Origin: Pseudomonas massiliensis
GTDB lineage: Bacteria; Pseudomonadota; Gammaproteobacteria; Pseudomonadales; Pseudomonadaceae
Length of the DNA: 64,000 nt
Reading direction: 5' to 3'
Assembly (NCBI RefSeq): GCF_000826105.1
Contig: NZ_CCYK01000002.1
Location: 62,001 to 126,000 of the forward strand
Part shown: positions 1-9,284 of the stretch, piece by piece
Numbering within the stretch: position 1 is the first letter of the stretch
How the letters are laid out: each line of letters starts with the position of its first letter
Notes under the pieces: generated by a model
Database searches by the model: none
Told to the model about the DNA's origin: nothing
Seen by the model: only the letters and a program-made list of their open reading frames with translations
Translations under genes and position numbers: made by a program

Positions 1-528
1 GTCCTCAGCGCGGTGTTGCTGGGGCACGGTCACCACCATGGTAATGACCATGACCACCACCACGACCATGACCACGCTCATCACAAGGCCCACCAAGGCA
101 CTGACAACAACCTTAGGTCTGCCTACGTACACGTCATCGCCGATGCCCTAACGTCTGTCCTGGCCATCGCCGCCCTACTGGCTGGGCGCTACCTCGGGTG
201 GGTCTGGCTTGACCCGGCCATGGGTGTCGTCGGAGCCATTGTGATCGCACGGTGGGCATGGAGCCTGATGAGGGCGACCGCCAGTGTTCTACTGGATGAG
301 ACGGACCAGCACGTTGCGGCAGAAATCCGCGAGCTGGTTGAACAGCCCGGTGATGCCAAAATTACCGATCTGCATGTCTGGCGCGTTGGCCCAGAGGCTC
401 ATGCCGCCATTGTCAGCGTGCTTGGTGAATCCACCATGGACGCGGATAGCATCCGTGAACGGTTGAAGTCTGTCCACGAAGTCGGCCACCTCACTGTTGA
501 GTATCGAGCCGTGTCGTCTACAGCGTAA
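1..528 (+). CDS. dmeF: Cation diffusion facilitator, DmeF-like Co/Zn/Cd exporter (C-terminal part)
   Basis: The frame is open from the first base, so the N-terminus lies outside the window. The visible part starts in the last bases of a membrane segment, then a histidine/aspartate-rich loop (about residues 8-30), two further membrane segments, and a cytoplasmic C-terminal domain containing DLHVWRVGPEAHAA. The long His-rich loop between membrane segments 4 and 5 is typical of DmeF-type CDF proteins, inner-membrane antiporters that export divalent Co, Ni, Zn or Cd. A clear terminator follows the stop, so this gene is not co-transcribed with the ars genes downstream. The substrate is inferred from the family only. 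Confidence 0.85.
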   Translation, partial: VLSAVLLGHGHHHGNDHDHHHDHDHAHHKAHQGTDNNLRSAYVHVIADALTSVLAIAALLAGRYLGWVWLDPAMGVVGAIVIARWAWSLMRATASVLLDETDQHVAAEIRELVEQPGDAKITDLHVWRVGPEAHAAIVSVLGESTMDADSIRERLKSVHEVGHLTVEYRAVSSTA

Positions 529-582
529 TTACCTTATCCATTACGGTAGCTGACCCAAAGAGCAACTACCCCCGCTGGAACG

Positions 583-608
583 AAACCGCCTTTTAGGGCG
601 GTTTTTTG
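583..608 (+). terminator. Rho-independent terminator after the CDF gene
   Basis: AACCGCC (584-590) pairs with GGCGGTT (597-603) across a 6-nt loop and runs into a T tract. It separates the CDF gene from the ars operon. Confidence 0.85.
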
Positions 609-623
609 TTTCTGTCAGATCGC

Positions 624-667
624 TCAAATATTCGCTATCTCATATATCTGACAATGCGTATATTTGA
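624..667. promoter_or_regulatory. Probable ArsR operator/promoter region
   Basis: TCAAATAT (624-631) and ATATTTGA (660-667) form a perfect 8-bp inverted repeat around an AT-rich core, 26 bp upstream of the arsR start. ArsR repressors bind such AT-rich dyads in their own promoters. The assignment to ArsR is from position, not from a matched consensus. Confidence 0.5.
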
Positions 668-692
668 ATTCCCATATGTGATGGAGCCTGTC

Positions 693-1055
693 ATGTCTGC
701 CCTAACCGCCATGACCCCGACGGCGTTATTCAAATGTCTTGCCGACGATACCCGTACCAAAATCACCTTGCTGATCGTGAGCCAGGGCGAGTTGTGTGTC
801 TGTGAGCTCACCGCCGCGCTCGACCTGAACCAGCCGAAGATTTCCCGTCACTTGGCCCTGCTGCGCTCGGCCGGCTTGCTGATGGACCGCCGCCAAGGCC
901 AGTGGGTGTACTACCGCCTGCACCCTGAGTTGCCCGCGTGGGTCACCGCCGTGCTCAAGGACGTGGTGGACGCCAATCAGCAATGGCTGGAAACCGAGGC
1001 CAAACGCCTGTGCGGCATGAACGACCGTCCCGTCAATCAGGCCGTGTGCAGCTGA
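693..1055 (+). CDS. arsR: ArsR/SmtB-family arsenite-responsive repressor
   Basis: A 120-aa winged-helix repressor expected to release the ars promoter when As(III) binds. The metal-site motif ELCVCEL (near residue 32) is the hallmark of arsenic-sensing ArsR, followed by the recognition helix region [18 protein letters not shown]. The open frame extends upstream to 606, but ATG 693 is chosen because GGAG lies 6 nt before it and the product then has the usual family length. It heads the operon arsR-arsB-arsC-arsH-arsC-arsO-MFS. Confidence 0.9.
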   Translation: MSALTAMTPTALFKCLADDTRTKITLLIVSQGELCVCELTAALDLNQPKISRHLALLRSAGLLMDRRQGQWVYYRLHPELPAWVTAVLKDVVDANQQWLETEAKRLCGMNDRPVNQAVCS

Positions 1056-1080
1056 ATCACGTCCCAACCGAGTGACCGAA

Positions 1081-2364
1081 ATGCTGACTGCCGTACTGAT
1101 CTTTATAGCCACTATCGTGCTCGTCATCTGGCAACCCAGGGGGCTGGGTGTAGGCTGGAGCGCAACCTTTGGCGCCGTGCTGGCCTTGCTGACCGGTGTG
1201 GTCAGCGTGGGCGACATCCCCCAGGTGTGGCACATCGTCTGGAATGCTACCGCGACCTTCATCGCGGTCATCATCATCAGCCTGCTGCTGGATGAGGCCG
1301 GCTTTTTCGAATGGGCCGCGTTGCATGTCGCGCGCTGGGGAGGCGGCAGCACACGCAAGTTGTTTGCGTTCATCATTCTGCTGGGCGCCGCGGTATCGGC
1401 CCTGTTTGCCAATGACGGCGCCGCGTTGATCCTTACCCCGATCGTCATCGCGATGCTCTTGGCGTTGCGCTTTTCCCCGGCCGCTACCCTGGCCTTTGTC
1501 ATGGCGGCCGGCTTTATCGCGGACACGGCGAGCTTACCGTTGGTGGTGTCCAACCTGGTTAACATCGTCTCGGCGGACTACTTCAACATCGGTTTCAGCG
1601 AGTACGCCTCGATCATGGTCCCGGTGAACCTGGTGAGCGTGGCGGCGACCTTGCTGATGCTGCTGTGGTTCTTCCGCAAGGAGTTGCCCAATACCTACGA
1701 CCTGGCGCAGCTGCATCACCCTGATGAGGCGATCCGCGACCGACCAACGTTCATGGCCGGCTGGTGGGTCTTGGCGGTGCTGCTGATCGGCTTCTTCGTG
1801 ATCGAGCCGCTGGGCGTGCCGATCAGTGCCATCGCAGCGGTGTGCGCCTTCGTGTTGTATGTGATCGCGGCCCGGGGTCATGCGATCAACACCGGCAAGG
1901 TGCTCAAGGGCGCACCCTGGCAGGTGGTGATTTTCTCCCTGGGCATGTACCTGGTGATCTACGGCCTGAAAAACGCGGGCCTGACCGACTACATCGCGCA
2001 CCTGCTCAACGTCTTTGCCGGCTACGGCCTCTGGGGCGCGTCGCTGGGCACCGGGCTGCTGACTGCCTTCCTGTCCTCGATCATGAACAACATGCCCACG
2101 GTGCTGGTCGGCGCCTTGTCCATCCATGCCGCCGAGGTCGATGGCGTGGTCCAGCAGGCCATGGTGTACGCCAACATCATCGGCTGCGACCTGGGCCCGA
2201 AGATCACGCCGATTGGCAGCCTGGCCACGCTGTTGTGGCTGCACGTGCTGGCCAAGCGGGGGATCACCATCAGCTGGGGTTACTACTTCAAGACCGGGAT
2301 CGTGCTGACCCTGCCCATCCTCGTCGCCACCCTCTGTGCTTTGGCCTTGCGCCTGAGTTTCTGA
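1081..2364 (+). CDS. arsB: ArsB arsenite efflux permease
   Basis: A 427-aa inner-membrane protein with about 12 hydrophobic segments. The start [20 protein letters not shown] and the conserved segments [14 protein letters not shown] and [16 protein letters not shown] match the ArsB family, which extrudes arsenite and antimonite by proton exchange and can pair with an ArsA ATPase. No arsA is seen here. A GTG at 1072 would add three residues; ATG 1081 fits the usual ArsB N-terminus. It lies 25 nt after arsR and 16 nt before arsC. Confidence 0.93.
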   Translation: MLTAVLIFIATIVLVIWQPRGLGVGWSATFGAVLALLTGVVSVGDIPQVWHIVWNATATFIAVIIISLLLDEAGFFEWAALHVARWGGGSTRKLFAFIILLGAAVSALFANDGAALILTPIVIAMLLALRFSPAATLAFVMAAGFIADTASLPLVVSNLVNIVSADYFNIGFSEYASIMVPVNLVSVAATLLMLLWFFRKELPNTYDLAQLHHPDEAIRDRPTFMAGWWVLAVLLIGFFVIEPLGVPISAIAAVCAFVLYVIAARGHAINTGKVLKGAPWQVVIFSLGMYLVIYGLKNAGLTDYIAHLLNVFAGYGLWGASLGTGLLTAFLSSIMNNMPTVLVGALSIHAAEVDGVVQQAMVYANIIGCDLGPKITPIGSLATLLWLHVLAKRGITISWGYYFKTGIVLTLPILVATLCALALRLSF

Positions 2365-2380
2365 ATCAAGGAATCCTCTG

Positions 2381-2851
2381 ATGAAAGTCCTGTTCATGTG
2401 CACCCACAACAGCTGCCGCAGCATCCTCTCCGAAGCGGTGTTCAACCACCTGGCCCCGGACGGCTTCGAAGCGGTCAGTTCGGGCAGTTTTCCCAGCGGT
2501 CGGGTCAACCCGCGCGCGCTGCACACACTGGAAGCTGCCGGCATTCCTACGGCCGGCTTGAGCAGCAAGGCGTCGGACGCCTTTGAAAGCGCGCCTCCGG
2601 ACATCGTGATCACCGTCTGTGACCGGGCCGCTGGCGAAGCCTGTCCCCTCTTCTTCGGCCCCGCCTTGAAAGCGCATTGGGGCCTGGCCGATCCCTCGGA
2701 AGCCACCGGCTCGGAGGCTGACATCGACGCGGCATTCGCCACCACCCTGGCCAAGATCCAGGAACGCGTGCGCGCCTTCCTGGCGCTGCCCTTCGCAACG
2801 CTGAGCGAGGAGCAGTTGAAAGCCGAGCTGGGCCGTATCGGAACGCTTTGA
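2381..2851 (+). CDS. arsC: Arsenate reductase, thioredoxin-coupled (low-MW phosphatase fold)
   Basis: A 156-aa protein beginning MKVLFMCTHNSCRS, the CX5R catalytic loop of the low-molecular-weight phosphatase-like ArsC family. Cys7 would attack arsenate; the further cysteines in TVCDRAAGEACPLFF (near residues 80-88) fit the thiol relay in which thioredoxin regenerates the enzyme. It supplies arsenite to ArsB. A second arsenate reductase of unrelated fold lies downstream at 3639. Confidence 0.92.
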   Translation: MKVLFMCTHNSCRSILSEAVFNHLAPDGFEAVSSGSFPSGRVNPRALHTLEAAGIPTAGLSSKASDAFESAPPDIVITVCDRAAGEACPLFFGPALKAHWGLADPSEATGSEADIDAAFATTLAKIQERVRAFLALPFATLSEEQLKAELGRIGTL

Positions 2852-2898
2852 AGATCAACCAGGGCTGTGCCCGCAGGACGCAGCCTTAGGAGAATGCC

Positions 2899-3612
2899 AT
2901 GCAAGATACCTTACCCAACGTGCAGGCAGACCTGCTCGACCTCCCCACGCTGGAGCAGCTGACACCGGCCACCCCGTCGCGGCACAAGCCCCGGATTCTG
3001 CTCCTGTACGGCTCGACGCGGGAACGCTCGTTCAGCCGCCTGGTGACTCAGGAGGCGGCACGCCTGCTGGAAGAATTCGGCGCCGAAACCCGCATCTTCG
3101 ATCCCTCCGGCCTGCCGCTGCCGGACGATGCCCCCGACTCCCACTCGAAGGTGCAGGAGCTGCGCGAACTGATGCAGTGGTCGGAAGGGCAGGTGTGGTG
3201 CTCGCCTGAACGGCACGGCGCGATGAGCGCGGTGTTCAAGGCGCAGATCGACTGGGTACCACTGACCCTCGGCGCAGTGCGGCCGACCCAGGGAAAGACC
3301 CTGGCCGTGATGCAGGTGTGCGGCGGCTCGCAGTCGTTCAACGTGGTCAACCAGCTGCGCGTGTTGGGCCGGTGGATGCGCATGTTCACCATCCCCAACC
3401 AGTCTTCGGTGGCCAAAGCCTTCACCGAGTTTGATGAGGCCGGCCGGATGAAACCCTCCTCCTATTACGACCGCCTGGTGGACGTGATGGAGGAGCTGAT
3501 GAAGTTCACGCTGCTGCTGCGTGATCGCCAGGATTACCTGGTGGACCGCTACTCCGAACGCAAGGAGTCCGCTGAAGCGCTCTCCAAGCGCGTCAACCAG
3601 CGCTCCATTTAA
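2899..3612 (+). CDS. arsH: ArsH NADPH-dependent FMN flavoprotein
   Basis: A 237-aa flavodoxin-fold protein. The segment [19 protein letters not shown] (near residue 32) is the FMN phosphate-binding loop, and [18 protein letters not shown] is a strongly conserved ArsH segment. Family members reduce FMN with NADPH and oxidise trivalent methylarsenicals to less toxic pentavalent forms. An AGGAG site precedes ATG 2899. It lies 47 nt after the thioredoxin-type arsC in the same operon. Confidence 0.92.
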   Translation: MQDTLPNVQADLLDLPTLEQLTPATPSRHKPRILLLYGSTRERSFSRLVTQEAARLLEEFGAETRIFDPSGLPLPDDAPDSHSKVQELRELMQWSEGQVWCSPERHGAMSAVFKAQIDWVPLTLGAVRPTQGKTLAVMQVCGGSQSFNVVNQLRVLGRWMRMFTIPNQSSVAKAFTEFDEAGRMKPSSYYDRLVDVMEELMKFTLLLRDRQDYLVDRYSERKESAEALSKRVNQRSI

Positions 3613-3638
3613 CGCGTGTTTACTGCGAGGTCCATCCC

Positions 3639-4061
3639 ATGAGCCAGGTCACCATCTACCACAACCCGCAATGCGGCACCTCCCGCAATACCTTGGCGCT
3701 GATCCGCAACAGCGGCGAAGAGCCCACCGTGATCGAATACCTCAAGACCCCGCCGGATCGCGCAACCCTGGTCGGGCTGATCGAGGCGATGGGGACCGGC
3801 GCGCGACCGCTGCTGCGGATCAAGGGCACCCCTTACGAGGAACTGGGGCTGGACGATCCGGCCTTGACCGATGAACAGCTCATCGAGGCCATGCTCGAGC
3901 ATCCCCTCCTGATCAATCGCCCGATCGTGGTCAGCCCTCTGGGCACCCGTCTGTGCCGGCCTTCCGAAGCGGTTCTGGACCTGCTGCCGCAGCCGCAACG
4001 TGGCCGCTTCGTCAAGGAAGACGGCGAGGTGGTCATCGATGAACACGGCCGCCGGGTCTGA
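3639..4061 (+). CDS. arsC: Arsenate reductase, glutaredoxin-coupled
   Basis: A 140-aa protein with the N-terminal motif YHNPQCGTSRNTL; Cys12 is the expected catalytic residue of the Grx-dependent ArsC family of enterobacterial plasmid type. The arginine-containing segment NRPIVVSPLGTRLCRP (near residue 94) belongs to the substrate site. Length is normal. It lies 26 nt after arsH, giving the operon two non-homologous arsenate reductases fed by different thiol systems. Confidence 0.92.
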   Translation: MSQVTIYHNPQCGTSRNTLALIRNSGEEPTVIEYLKTPPDRATLVGLIEAMGTGARPLLRIKGTPYEELGLDDPALTDEQLIEAMLEHPLLINRPIVVSPLGTRLCRPSEAVLDLLPQPQRGRFVKEDGEVVIDEHGRRV

Positions 4062-4105
4062 AGCGAAGCAGGCAAGGCCAGGGGCGGTGAACGGGGAGGG
4101 GTAGC

Positions 4106-5173
4106 GTGGATCAAGCCAAAACCGTGGACGTGGTGGTCATTGGCGGTGGCCAATCGGGCCTCACCGTGGCCTATTTTTTGAAGCGCACCGGTCTGTCCTA
4201 TGTGGTGCTCGATGCCGAGCCGGGCCCCGGTGGGGCCTGGCGTCATGGGTGGGCGTCGCTGCGGCTGTTTTCCCCTGCGGCCTGGAGCTCGATTGCCGGC
4301 TGGCCGATGCCCGCCGTGCCCGAGGGGACGCCGGGGCGCGACGAGGTGATTGACTACCTGACCCGCTATGAGCAGCGGTACGCCTTTCCCCTCCTGCATT
4401 CCACGCGGGTGACCCGGGTGGAAAAGATCGCGGGGGGATTGCGGGTCGTTTCACAGGACCGTGTCTGGGACGCCAAGGCCGTCATCAGTGCCACCGGCAC
4501 CTGGAGCCGCCCGGTCATCCCGGCCTATCCAGGGCAAGCGCTGTTCGAAGGCCAGCAGCTGCACTCGGCGCACTACGTTGAACCGCGTGCGTTCGAAGGA
4601 AAGACCGTGCTGGTCGTCGGTGGGGGCAACTCGGGTGCCCAGATTTACGCGGAAGTGTCGAAGGTCGCCCAGGCGACCTGGGTAACGCAGGCGCCGCCCA
4701 ATTACCTGCCCGATGAGGTCGATGGCCGTGTGCTGTTTGAGCGAGCCACCGCGCGGTTGAAAGCCCAGCAAGCGGGCCAGGAACCGCCGCCGCTCACCGG
4801 CGGGCTGGGCGACATCGTGATGGTGCCGCCGGTCAAGGACGCCCGCGAACGCGGAGTGCTGCACGCGGTACGGCCCTTCACCCGGTTCACCTCAACCGGC
4901 GTGGTCTGGCCCTCGGGTGAGGAGACGCCGGTAGATTCGGTCATCTGGTGCACCGGCTTCTCCCCGGCGCTCGACCACCTGGCCAGCCTGGGGATCGTGG
5001 GCCCGGACGGCAAGATCGCGGTGGCCGAAAACCGGAGCGTAGCGCTACCCGCTCTGTGGCTGGTGGGCTATGGCGACTGGACAGGGCTCGCCTCCGCGAC
5101 CTTGATCGGGGTGACCCGGACCGCTCGGGACGTGGTCAGGCAGGTGCAGCACGACCTTACCGGGGCCGACTGA
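4106..5173 (+). CDS. arsO: ArsO-like flavin-dependent oxidoreductase
   Basis: A 355-aa two-dinucleotide-fold flavoprotein. [17 protein letters not shown] (about residues 9-25) is the FAD-binding Rossmann motif and [17 protein letters not shown] (about 169-185) the NADPH-binding motif. The overall pattern is that of bacterial flavin monooxygenase/thioredoxin-reductase-like proteins annotated ArsO in ars operons; the reaction is not settled. GTG 4106 is preceded by a GGAGGGG ribosome site. The stop overlaps the next start (TGATG), so the two are translationally coupled. Confidence 0.75.
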   Translation: MDQAKTVDVVVIGGGQSGLTVAYFLKRTGLSYVVLDAEPGPGGAWRHGWASLRLFSPAAWSSIAGWPMPAVPEGTPGRDEVIDYLTRYEQRYAFPLLHSTRVTRVEKIAGGLRVVSQDRVWDAKAVISATGTWSRPVIPAYPGQALFEGQQLHSAHYVEPRAFEGKTVLVVGGGNSGAQIYAEVSKVAQATWVTQAPPNYLPDEVDGRVLFERATARLKAQQAGQEPPPLTGGLGDIVMVPPVKDARERGVLHAVRPFTRFTSTGVVWPSGEETPVDSVIWCTGFSPALDHLASLGIVGPDGKIAVAENRSVALPALWLVGYGDWTGLASATLIGVTRTARDVVRQVQHDLTGAD

Positions 5174-6360
5174 TGCCTGCCCTGTCCCTGTCAAGACGCC
5201 GTCACGCAACCTTGATAGGGGCACTGGGCTGCAACCAGATCCTGGCGTGGGGCTCGACCTTTTACCTGCCAGCTGTATTGGCGGTGCCGGTGGCCCATTC
5301 GCTGAGCGCCTCGGTGCCTGCGGTGGTGGGGGCCCTGTCCTGGGCCCTGCTGGTGGCTGGCGTGTGCGCACCGCTGGTGGGCCGGACCATTGATAGATTC
5401 GGGGGCAAGTGGGTGCTGGCCAGCAGCGCGGTCTTGCTGGCCCTGGGGCTGACGGCCCTGTCGTTTGCCTGCGGTTTGATCGCCTACTATGCCGCCTGGA
5501 CCGTGCTCGGGCTGGGCATGGCCGCCGGGCTGTATGACGCGGGGTTTGCCACCCTGGGACGCCTGATGGGTTCACGGGCCAGGTCCTCGATAACCGGCCT
5601 GACCCTGATCGCCGGCTTCGCCAGTACGGTGGCCTGGCCTTTCCTCGCGGCCATGGAAGCGAACCAGGGGTGGCCGGCCACCTGCCGGGTGCTGGCCATT
5701 ATCCACCTGCTGGTCGGCCTGCCGCTTCACCTGTTCACGGTGCCGTCGCCGGCGCCAAGACCACCGGCCGCGGCCACCGCGACCCATGCCACCGACGCGC
5801 AAGCCGGTCCCCAATTAGCCTGGATCGCGGTGCTGTTCACCCTGCATGCTTTCGTGATGTCGGCCCTGGCGGTCAACCTGCTAGTCATCCTGCAGGGCCA
5901 GGGTATCCCGGCAGCCTTGGCGGTAACGCTCGGCGCGCTGATGGGGCCTTCGCAGGTAGTCGCCCGAGTGCTCGAATATGTCTTTGGTCGCCAGGCGCAC
6001 CCGGTCTGGATCGCGCGGTTAGGGATGCTGGCCTGTATCGCCGGCCTGCTGGGCCTGGGGCCGGGCCTGGTGACGCTGTCCCTGCTCGCCGTCGTCGCCT
6101 TCGGTGGGGGCAATGGGATCATGACGATTGCCAGGGGCACCGTGCCGCTGACCCTGCTGGGCAGCGCCAAACTGGGCAGCCACCTGGGGTTGATCGCGCG
6201 CCCGGTGCTGATCGCCCAGGCAGCGGCGCCGCTGGTCTGTGCGTACCTCCTGGAGCAACTGGGCCCGCGCGGGCTGATCGGGATTCTGGCCGGCCTTTTG
6301 GGCCTGGGCGCAGTGGTGGCGTTCGCCCGGTTACGGGCTTTCGAACCGACGCAGGTCTGA
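5173..6360 (+). CDS. Major facilitator superfamily transporter of the ars operon
   Basis: A 395-aa protein with about 12 hydrophobic segments. The motif GRTIDRFGGKWVLASS after segment 2 is the MFS loop signature, and ITGLTLIAGFASTVAWPFL is typical of the family. ATG 5173 overlaps the arsO stop; the open frame extends further upstream but would overlap arsO heavily. MFS exporters in ars operons include ArsJ (works with a GAPDH enzyme, absent here) and ArsK-type pumps; this one is not assigned to either. Coupling to arsO suggests it exports the product handled by that flavoprotein. Confidence 0.8.
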   Translation: MPALSLSRRRHATLIGALGCNQILAWGSTFYLPAVLAVPVAHSLSASVPAVVGALSWALLVAGVCAPLVGRTIDRFGGKWVLASSAVLLALGLTALSFACGLIAYYAAWTVLGLGMAAGLYDAGFATLGRLMGSRARSSITGLTLIAGFASTVAWPFLAAMEANQGWPATCRVLAIIHLLVGLPLHLFTVPSPAPRPPAAATATHATDAQAGPQLAWIAVLFTLHAFVMSALAVNLLVILQGQGIPAALAVTLGALMGPSQVVARVLEYVFGRQAHPVWIARLGMLACIAGLLGLGPGLVTLSLLAVVAFGGGNGIMTIARGTVPLTLLGSAKLGSHLGLIARPVLIAQAAAPLVCAYLLEQLGPRGLIGILAGLLGLGAVVAFARLRAFEPTQV

Positions 6361-6383
6361 CGGCCCAGGTGTGCCGGGGCGGC

Positions 6384-6935
6384 CTACCGGGGACTACCCT
6401 CCAGCTCAGGGAACAGCACCGGCTCCAACGGTGGGGTCAACAGGCACAGCCCGCGCCGCCAGTAGCCCACGTCGTGCCATTTGCCGAGCTTGAAGCCCAC
6501 TTCCGGGTAGGTACCGATGTGCACGAAGCCCAGCGTTTCGTGCAGCCCAACGCTGCCCTCATTGGGCTGCGCAATGCCGGCGTAAGCGGCCCGAAACCGC
6601 TGCTGCTCAAGCAGGGGCAGCAACGTTTCATAGAGTTGCCGGCCGATGCCCTGACGGCGCGCCGATTCGGCGATGTACACCGTCACGTCCACGGCCCAGC
6701 GGTAGGCTGGGCGAGCGCGGTGTTGGCTGGCGTACGCGTATCCCTTGATGACCCCGTCCTCCTCGGCTACCAGGTAGGGGTAGGTCTGAAGCGTGGTCAC
6801 TATCCGCTGGGCCATTTCCTCGACGGTCGGAGGGACCTCTTCAAAGGAAATCGCCGTGTCCAGAACCACCGGCGCGTAAATACGCTGGATGGCGGCCGCG
6901 TCTGTTGCTACCGCCGTACGAATGCTCAAAGCCAC
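6384..6935 (-). CDS. arsN1: ArsN1/Pat-like GNAT N-acetyltransferase
   Basis: A 183-aa GNAT enzyme related to phosphinothricin acetyltransferase. SVYI-type strand VDVTVYIAESARRQGIGRQL (near residues 82-101) carries the acetyl-CoA pyrophosphate loop RRQGIG, and the C-terminal part GLHETLGFVHIGTYPEVGFK fits the Pat fold. ArsN1 members acetylate arsinothricin, an arsenic-containing glutamate analogue, and sometimes phosphinothricin. The start is GTG 6935. It is convergent with the MFS gene, 23 nt apart. The substrate is inferred from family and context. Confidence 0.78.
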   Translation of the reverse strand: MALSIRTAVATDAAAIQRIYAPVVLDTAISFEEVPPTVEEMAQRIVTTLQTYPYLVAEEDGVIKGYAYASQHRARPAYRWAVDVTVYIAESARRQGIGRQLYETLLPLLEQQRFRAAYAGIAQPNEGSVGLHETLGFVHIGTYPEVGFKLGKWHDVGYWRRGLCLLTPPLEPVLFPELEGSPR

Positions 6936-7137
6936 TGTAGGTCGTCCCTGATTGAAAACCGGAACGGTACCTTTTTTAGATCGCTTTGAGCATGAAATCC
7001 TATTGATGGGCTTCGCGGTCCACGACCTGTTAACCTTCGGAGAAGCCCACAGTCCTCCCCGGCGACTCCCAACAGGGCAATCCGAACTTCGACAGAGGTT
7101 TCTCCCGCCGTCCTGCTGATAAATGCCCTTGAATTCT

Positions 7138-7156
7138 TAATAGCTAGCAGCTATTA
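7138..7156. promoter_or_regulatory. Inverted repeat upstream of the Acr3/BASS permease
   Basis: TAATAGCT (7138-7145) and AGCTATTA (7149-7156) form a perfect 8-bp dyad around AGC, 41 bp before the GTG start at 7198. It is a plausible repressor site. No regulator gene is adjacent. A weaker dyad TGGGCTTC/GAAGCCCA spans 7007-7049. Confidence 0.4.
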
Positions 7157-7197
7157 CCTGCCCGGTCGGCCATTGATCTCCGTCGTAAGGGCATAGT

Positions 7198-8160
7198 GTG
7201 CAAAAAGAAACGCTTGAGCAGAACCAGATTCCTATCTACTTCTTGGCGGTCATTGCCGCCGCCATGGGCGGCTTACTGGCGCCTGTAGCATCACAGAGCC
7301 TGAGCGCTTGGGTTACACCGTCTATCGCAGCGTTGATGTACGCAATGTTTTTACAAATTCCGTTCCTGGAATTGCGCAACGGGCTGGGTGACAGACGCTT
7401 TATGGCAACGTTGCTCACTGCCAATTTCGTGGTCATACCCTTGCTGGTCTGGAGCTTGAGTCAGGGCTTGGCCGATCACCCTGTAATCAGGGTCGGCGCG
7501 CTGCTGGTGCTGCTCACTCCATGCATTGATTACGTTGTGGTGTTCACGCACATAGGTAAGGGAGATTCGAAGTTAACGCTCGCAGCGACGCCAATCTTGC
7601 TACTGCTCCAGCTACTACTCCTACCAGTGTATCTGGCCGTCATGATTGGAGAAAGCAGCGAGGTTGTCATCACCGTTGGGCCCTTTGCGGAGGCCTTCCT
7701 GGTGTTGATTGTGCTGCCCTTGATTCTCGCAGTGATCACCGCCGCGCTGGTGAGAAAATCCAGCGTCGTGGCGAGCTGGAACACTGCTTGGGCGTGGATG
7801 CCTGTTCCTGCCATGGTGGCGGTACTGATAGCAGTCATCGGTTCCCAGATCGCTTATGTGGTGCGTGACTTCAACAGCCTTCTTCCGGTAATCCCGGTGT
7901 ATCTGGGCTTCATGCTGCTGGCCCCCGTGGTAGGCGCCGTGGTGGCTAAAGCATTTGGGCTGGGCGCCTCAAGTGCCAGGTCAGTGGTATTTAGTAGCGC
8001 TACCAGGAACTCGCTGGTAGTGCTGCCTCTGGCGTTGGCGCTGCCGGAAAATATTCGAACGCTTGCGGCAGCAGCGATCATCACGCAAACACTGATGGAG
8101 TTGATAGCTGAGCTCTTCTATATCAGACTCGTGCCTGCTTTGGTAAGGCCGCGGGCATAG
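7198..8160 (+). CDS. Acr3/bile-acid symporter (BASS) family permease
   Basis: A 320-aa inner-membrane protein with about ten hydrophobic segments. LLTPCIDYVVVFTHIGKGD (near residues 101-119) resembles the Acr3 arsenite permease segment that carries the conserved cysteine, so arsenite export is the best guess; other BASS proteins carry organic anions. GTG 7198 follows an AAGG site by 7 nt. It is monocistronic, with its own dyad upstream, and sits outside the arsR operon, so it may answer a different signal. Confidence 0.7.
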   Translation: MQKETLEQNQIPIYFLAVIAAAMGGLLAPVASQSLSAWVTPSIAALMYAMFLQIPFLELRNGLGDRRFMATLLTANFVVIPLLVWSLSQGLADHPVIRVGALLVLLTPCIDYVVVFTHIGKGDSKLTLAATPILLLLQLLLLPVYLAVMIGESSEVVITVGPFAEAFLVLIVLPLILAVITAALVRKSSVVASWNTAWAWMPVPAMVAVLIAVIGSQIAYVVRDFNSLLPVIPVYLGFMLLAPVVGAVVAKAFGLGASSARSVVFSSATRNSLVVLPLALALPENIRTLAAAAIITQTLMELIAELFYIRLVPALVRPRA

Positions 8161-8284
8161 GTCAGGCACACATCGACAGTACAACATTCAAGGTGATGGC
8201 CTGGCCGGTGATGCTCCAGCCAGGTGCCTTACCAAACCAGAGCAACTCGTGTTGCTGGTTATGGAGAACCTAATTCAAAGCACG

Positions 8285-8644
8285 TTATTGCAACCATGCT
8301 TCGACGGCTTCCGAACCGTACTCGGTTTTCCACGCCTTGAGTGTTTTATGATTGCCCCCTTTGGTCTCAACGATTTCACCGGATTCCGGGTGCCGGTAAC
8401 GCTTCACTTGGCGTGCTTTGCGGGTGAACGCTTTAGTCTGAGCCGGAGCACGCTGAAACGCTTGCGGGTCGAGAATCGCAATAATGTGCTTCAGGCTAAA
8501 ATTATACTCGCCTAGCAATTCCCGCAATTTTTGCTCAAATTCAACTTCACGCTGCAAACCTTCATCATTCTTCATGCTCTCGAGCTCAGCAAGCTGAGCG
8601 GCCAGCTTTTGTTCTAACGCGCGGTATTCGGCAAGACGTGACAT
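8285..8644 (-). CDS. mvaT: MvaT-family H-NS-like nucleoid protein
   Basis: A 119-aa protein with the MvaT/MvaU layout: an N-terminal dimerisation coiled coil (about 1-60, containing EFEQKLRELLGEYNFSLKHI) and a C-terminal DNA-binding domain with RKARQVKRYRHPESGEIVET and KGGNHKTLKAWK. These proteins coat AT-rich DNA and silence acquired genes in Pseudomonas; plasmid copies such as Pmr act on both plasmid and host promoters. It sits in an AT-richer spacer between two resistance modules. Family assignment is strong; its targets are unknown. Confidence 0.93.
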   Translation of the reverse strand: MSRLAEYRALEQKLAAQLAELESMKNDEGLQREVEFEQKLRELLGEYNFSLKHIIAILDPQAFQRAPAQTKAFTRKARQVKRYRHPESGEIVETKGGNHKTLKAWKTEYGSEAVEAWLQ

Positions 8645-8931
8645 TTTTTGCTATCCACTGGACTTCAGGAGGGTTTCAGTATAGGGACAGGAAAATGCCC
8701 TGCCAACTTGATTATAAGTCCAGGCGTATACACGGTGAACCACTCCATTTCGTGGTGAGCCAAATTCACCGCTACGTCGATCAGGGGCCCACCCAAAGAA
8801 GCCATGGTGCTTTATCCGGCACGACCAGTTTCAGATCACCCCAGACCTGTAGTGCCCCGTAGCGAATATCTTCAATAAGCGCAGGTTGAGGCCGTACGTG
8901 ACCGCGTGCCGCCGTCACGCTTGCAATGGGT

Positions 8932-9284
8932 TCAACAGCTACGCTGCTGACCAATCCGGCGATACTGCCGGGTAGGGGGCCGGTCTTTGCTACCTGGAGT
9001 ACAGCGATTTAAATGAGACAGGAATATCTCGTAGTCGCTGTTATGAAGCAGATTAAGCTCAACGGCTTGGGCCAGGACCCCTTTAAAGCTTTCGTGCCAC
9101 TCCTGATTTTGAAGGAGAGCACGGTCAAGACCCGGTCCAATAGCTTGACTGTGTTAACAGTGTGTCGACCTGAGATTTGTTCTTTGCACGTGTAGAAAAA
9201 ATACCTGACGCGCTGTGGATACAGTACGTTCGGATCATTCATGTACTCAGAGAGGATATTTATCTGGTCGGGGGACAGGGTCAT
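8932..9284 (-). pseudogene. Frameshifted paralogue of the 123-aa protein at 57278
   Basis: The first frame reads from 9284 through MNDPNVLYPQRVRYFFYTC to about 9122. Homology then continues in another frame with EWHESFKGVLAQAVELNLLH and ends CTPGSKDRPPTRQYRRIGQQ before a stop at 8932. The intact gene at 57278 shows the same blocks in one frame (MNDPCVRYAQRVRFFFYSC; REEWHDCCWQLLVEAVFLDM; CVPGQEDKPPAPSVRRVGQS). From MNDP to the stop the intact copy has 103 codons; this copy is one base short, so a single-base deletion near 9120-9130 is the simplest explanation. Function is unknown. Confidence 0.75.

Noticed and set aside
726..1565. 279-codon minus-strand open frame opposite arsR and arsB
   Set aside because: Shadow frame in GC-rich DNA; both genes on the other strand are well supported by motifs.
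8795..9005. Open minus-strand frame of about 70 codons overlapping the pseudogene tail (contains IEDIRYGALQVWGDLKLVV)
   Set aside because: It looks protein-like but has no start codon with a ribosome site and no recognised family; the overlapping frame has clear homology to the 57278 gene instead.
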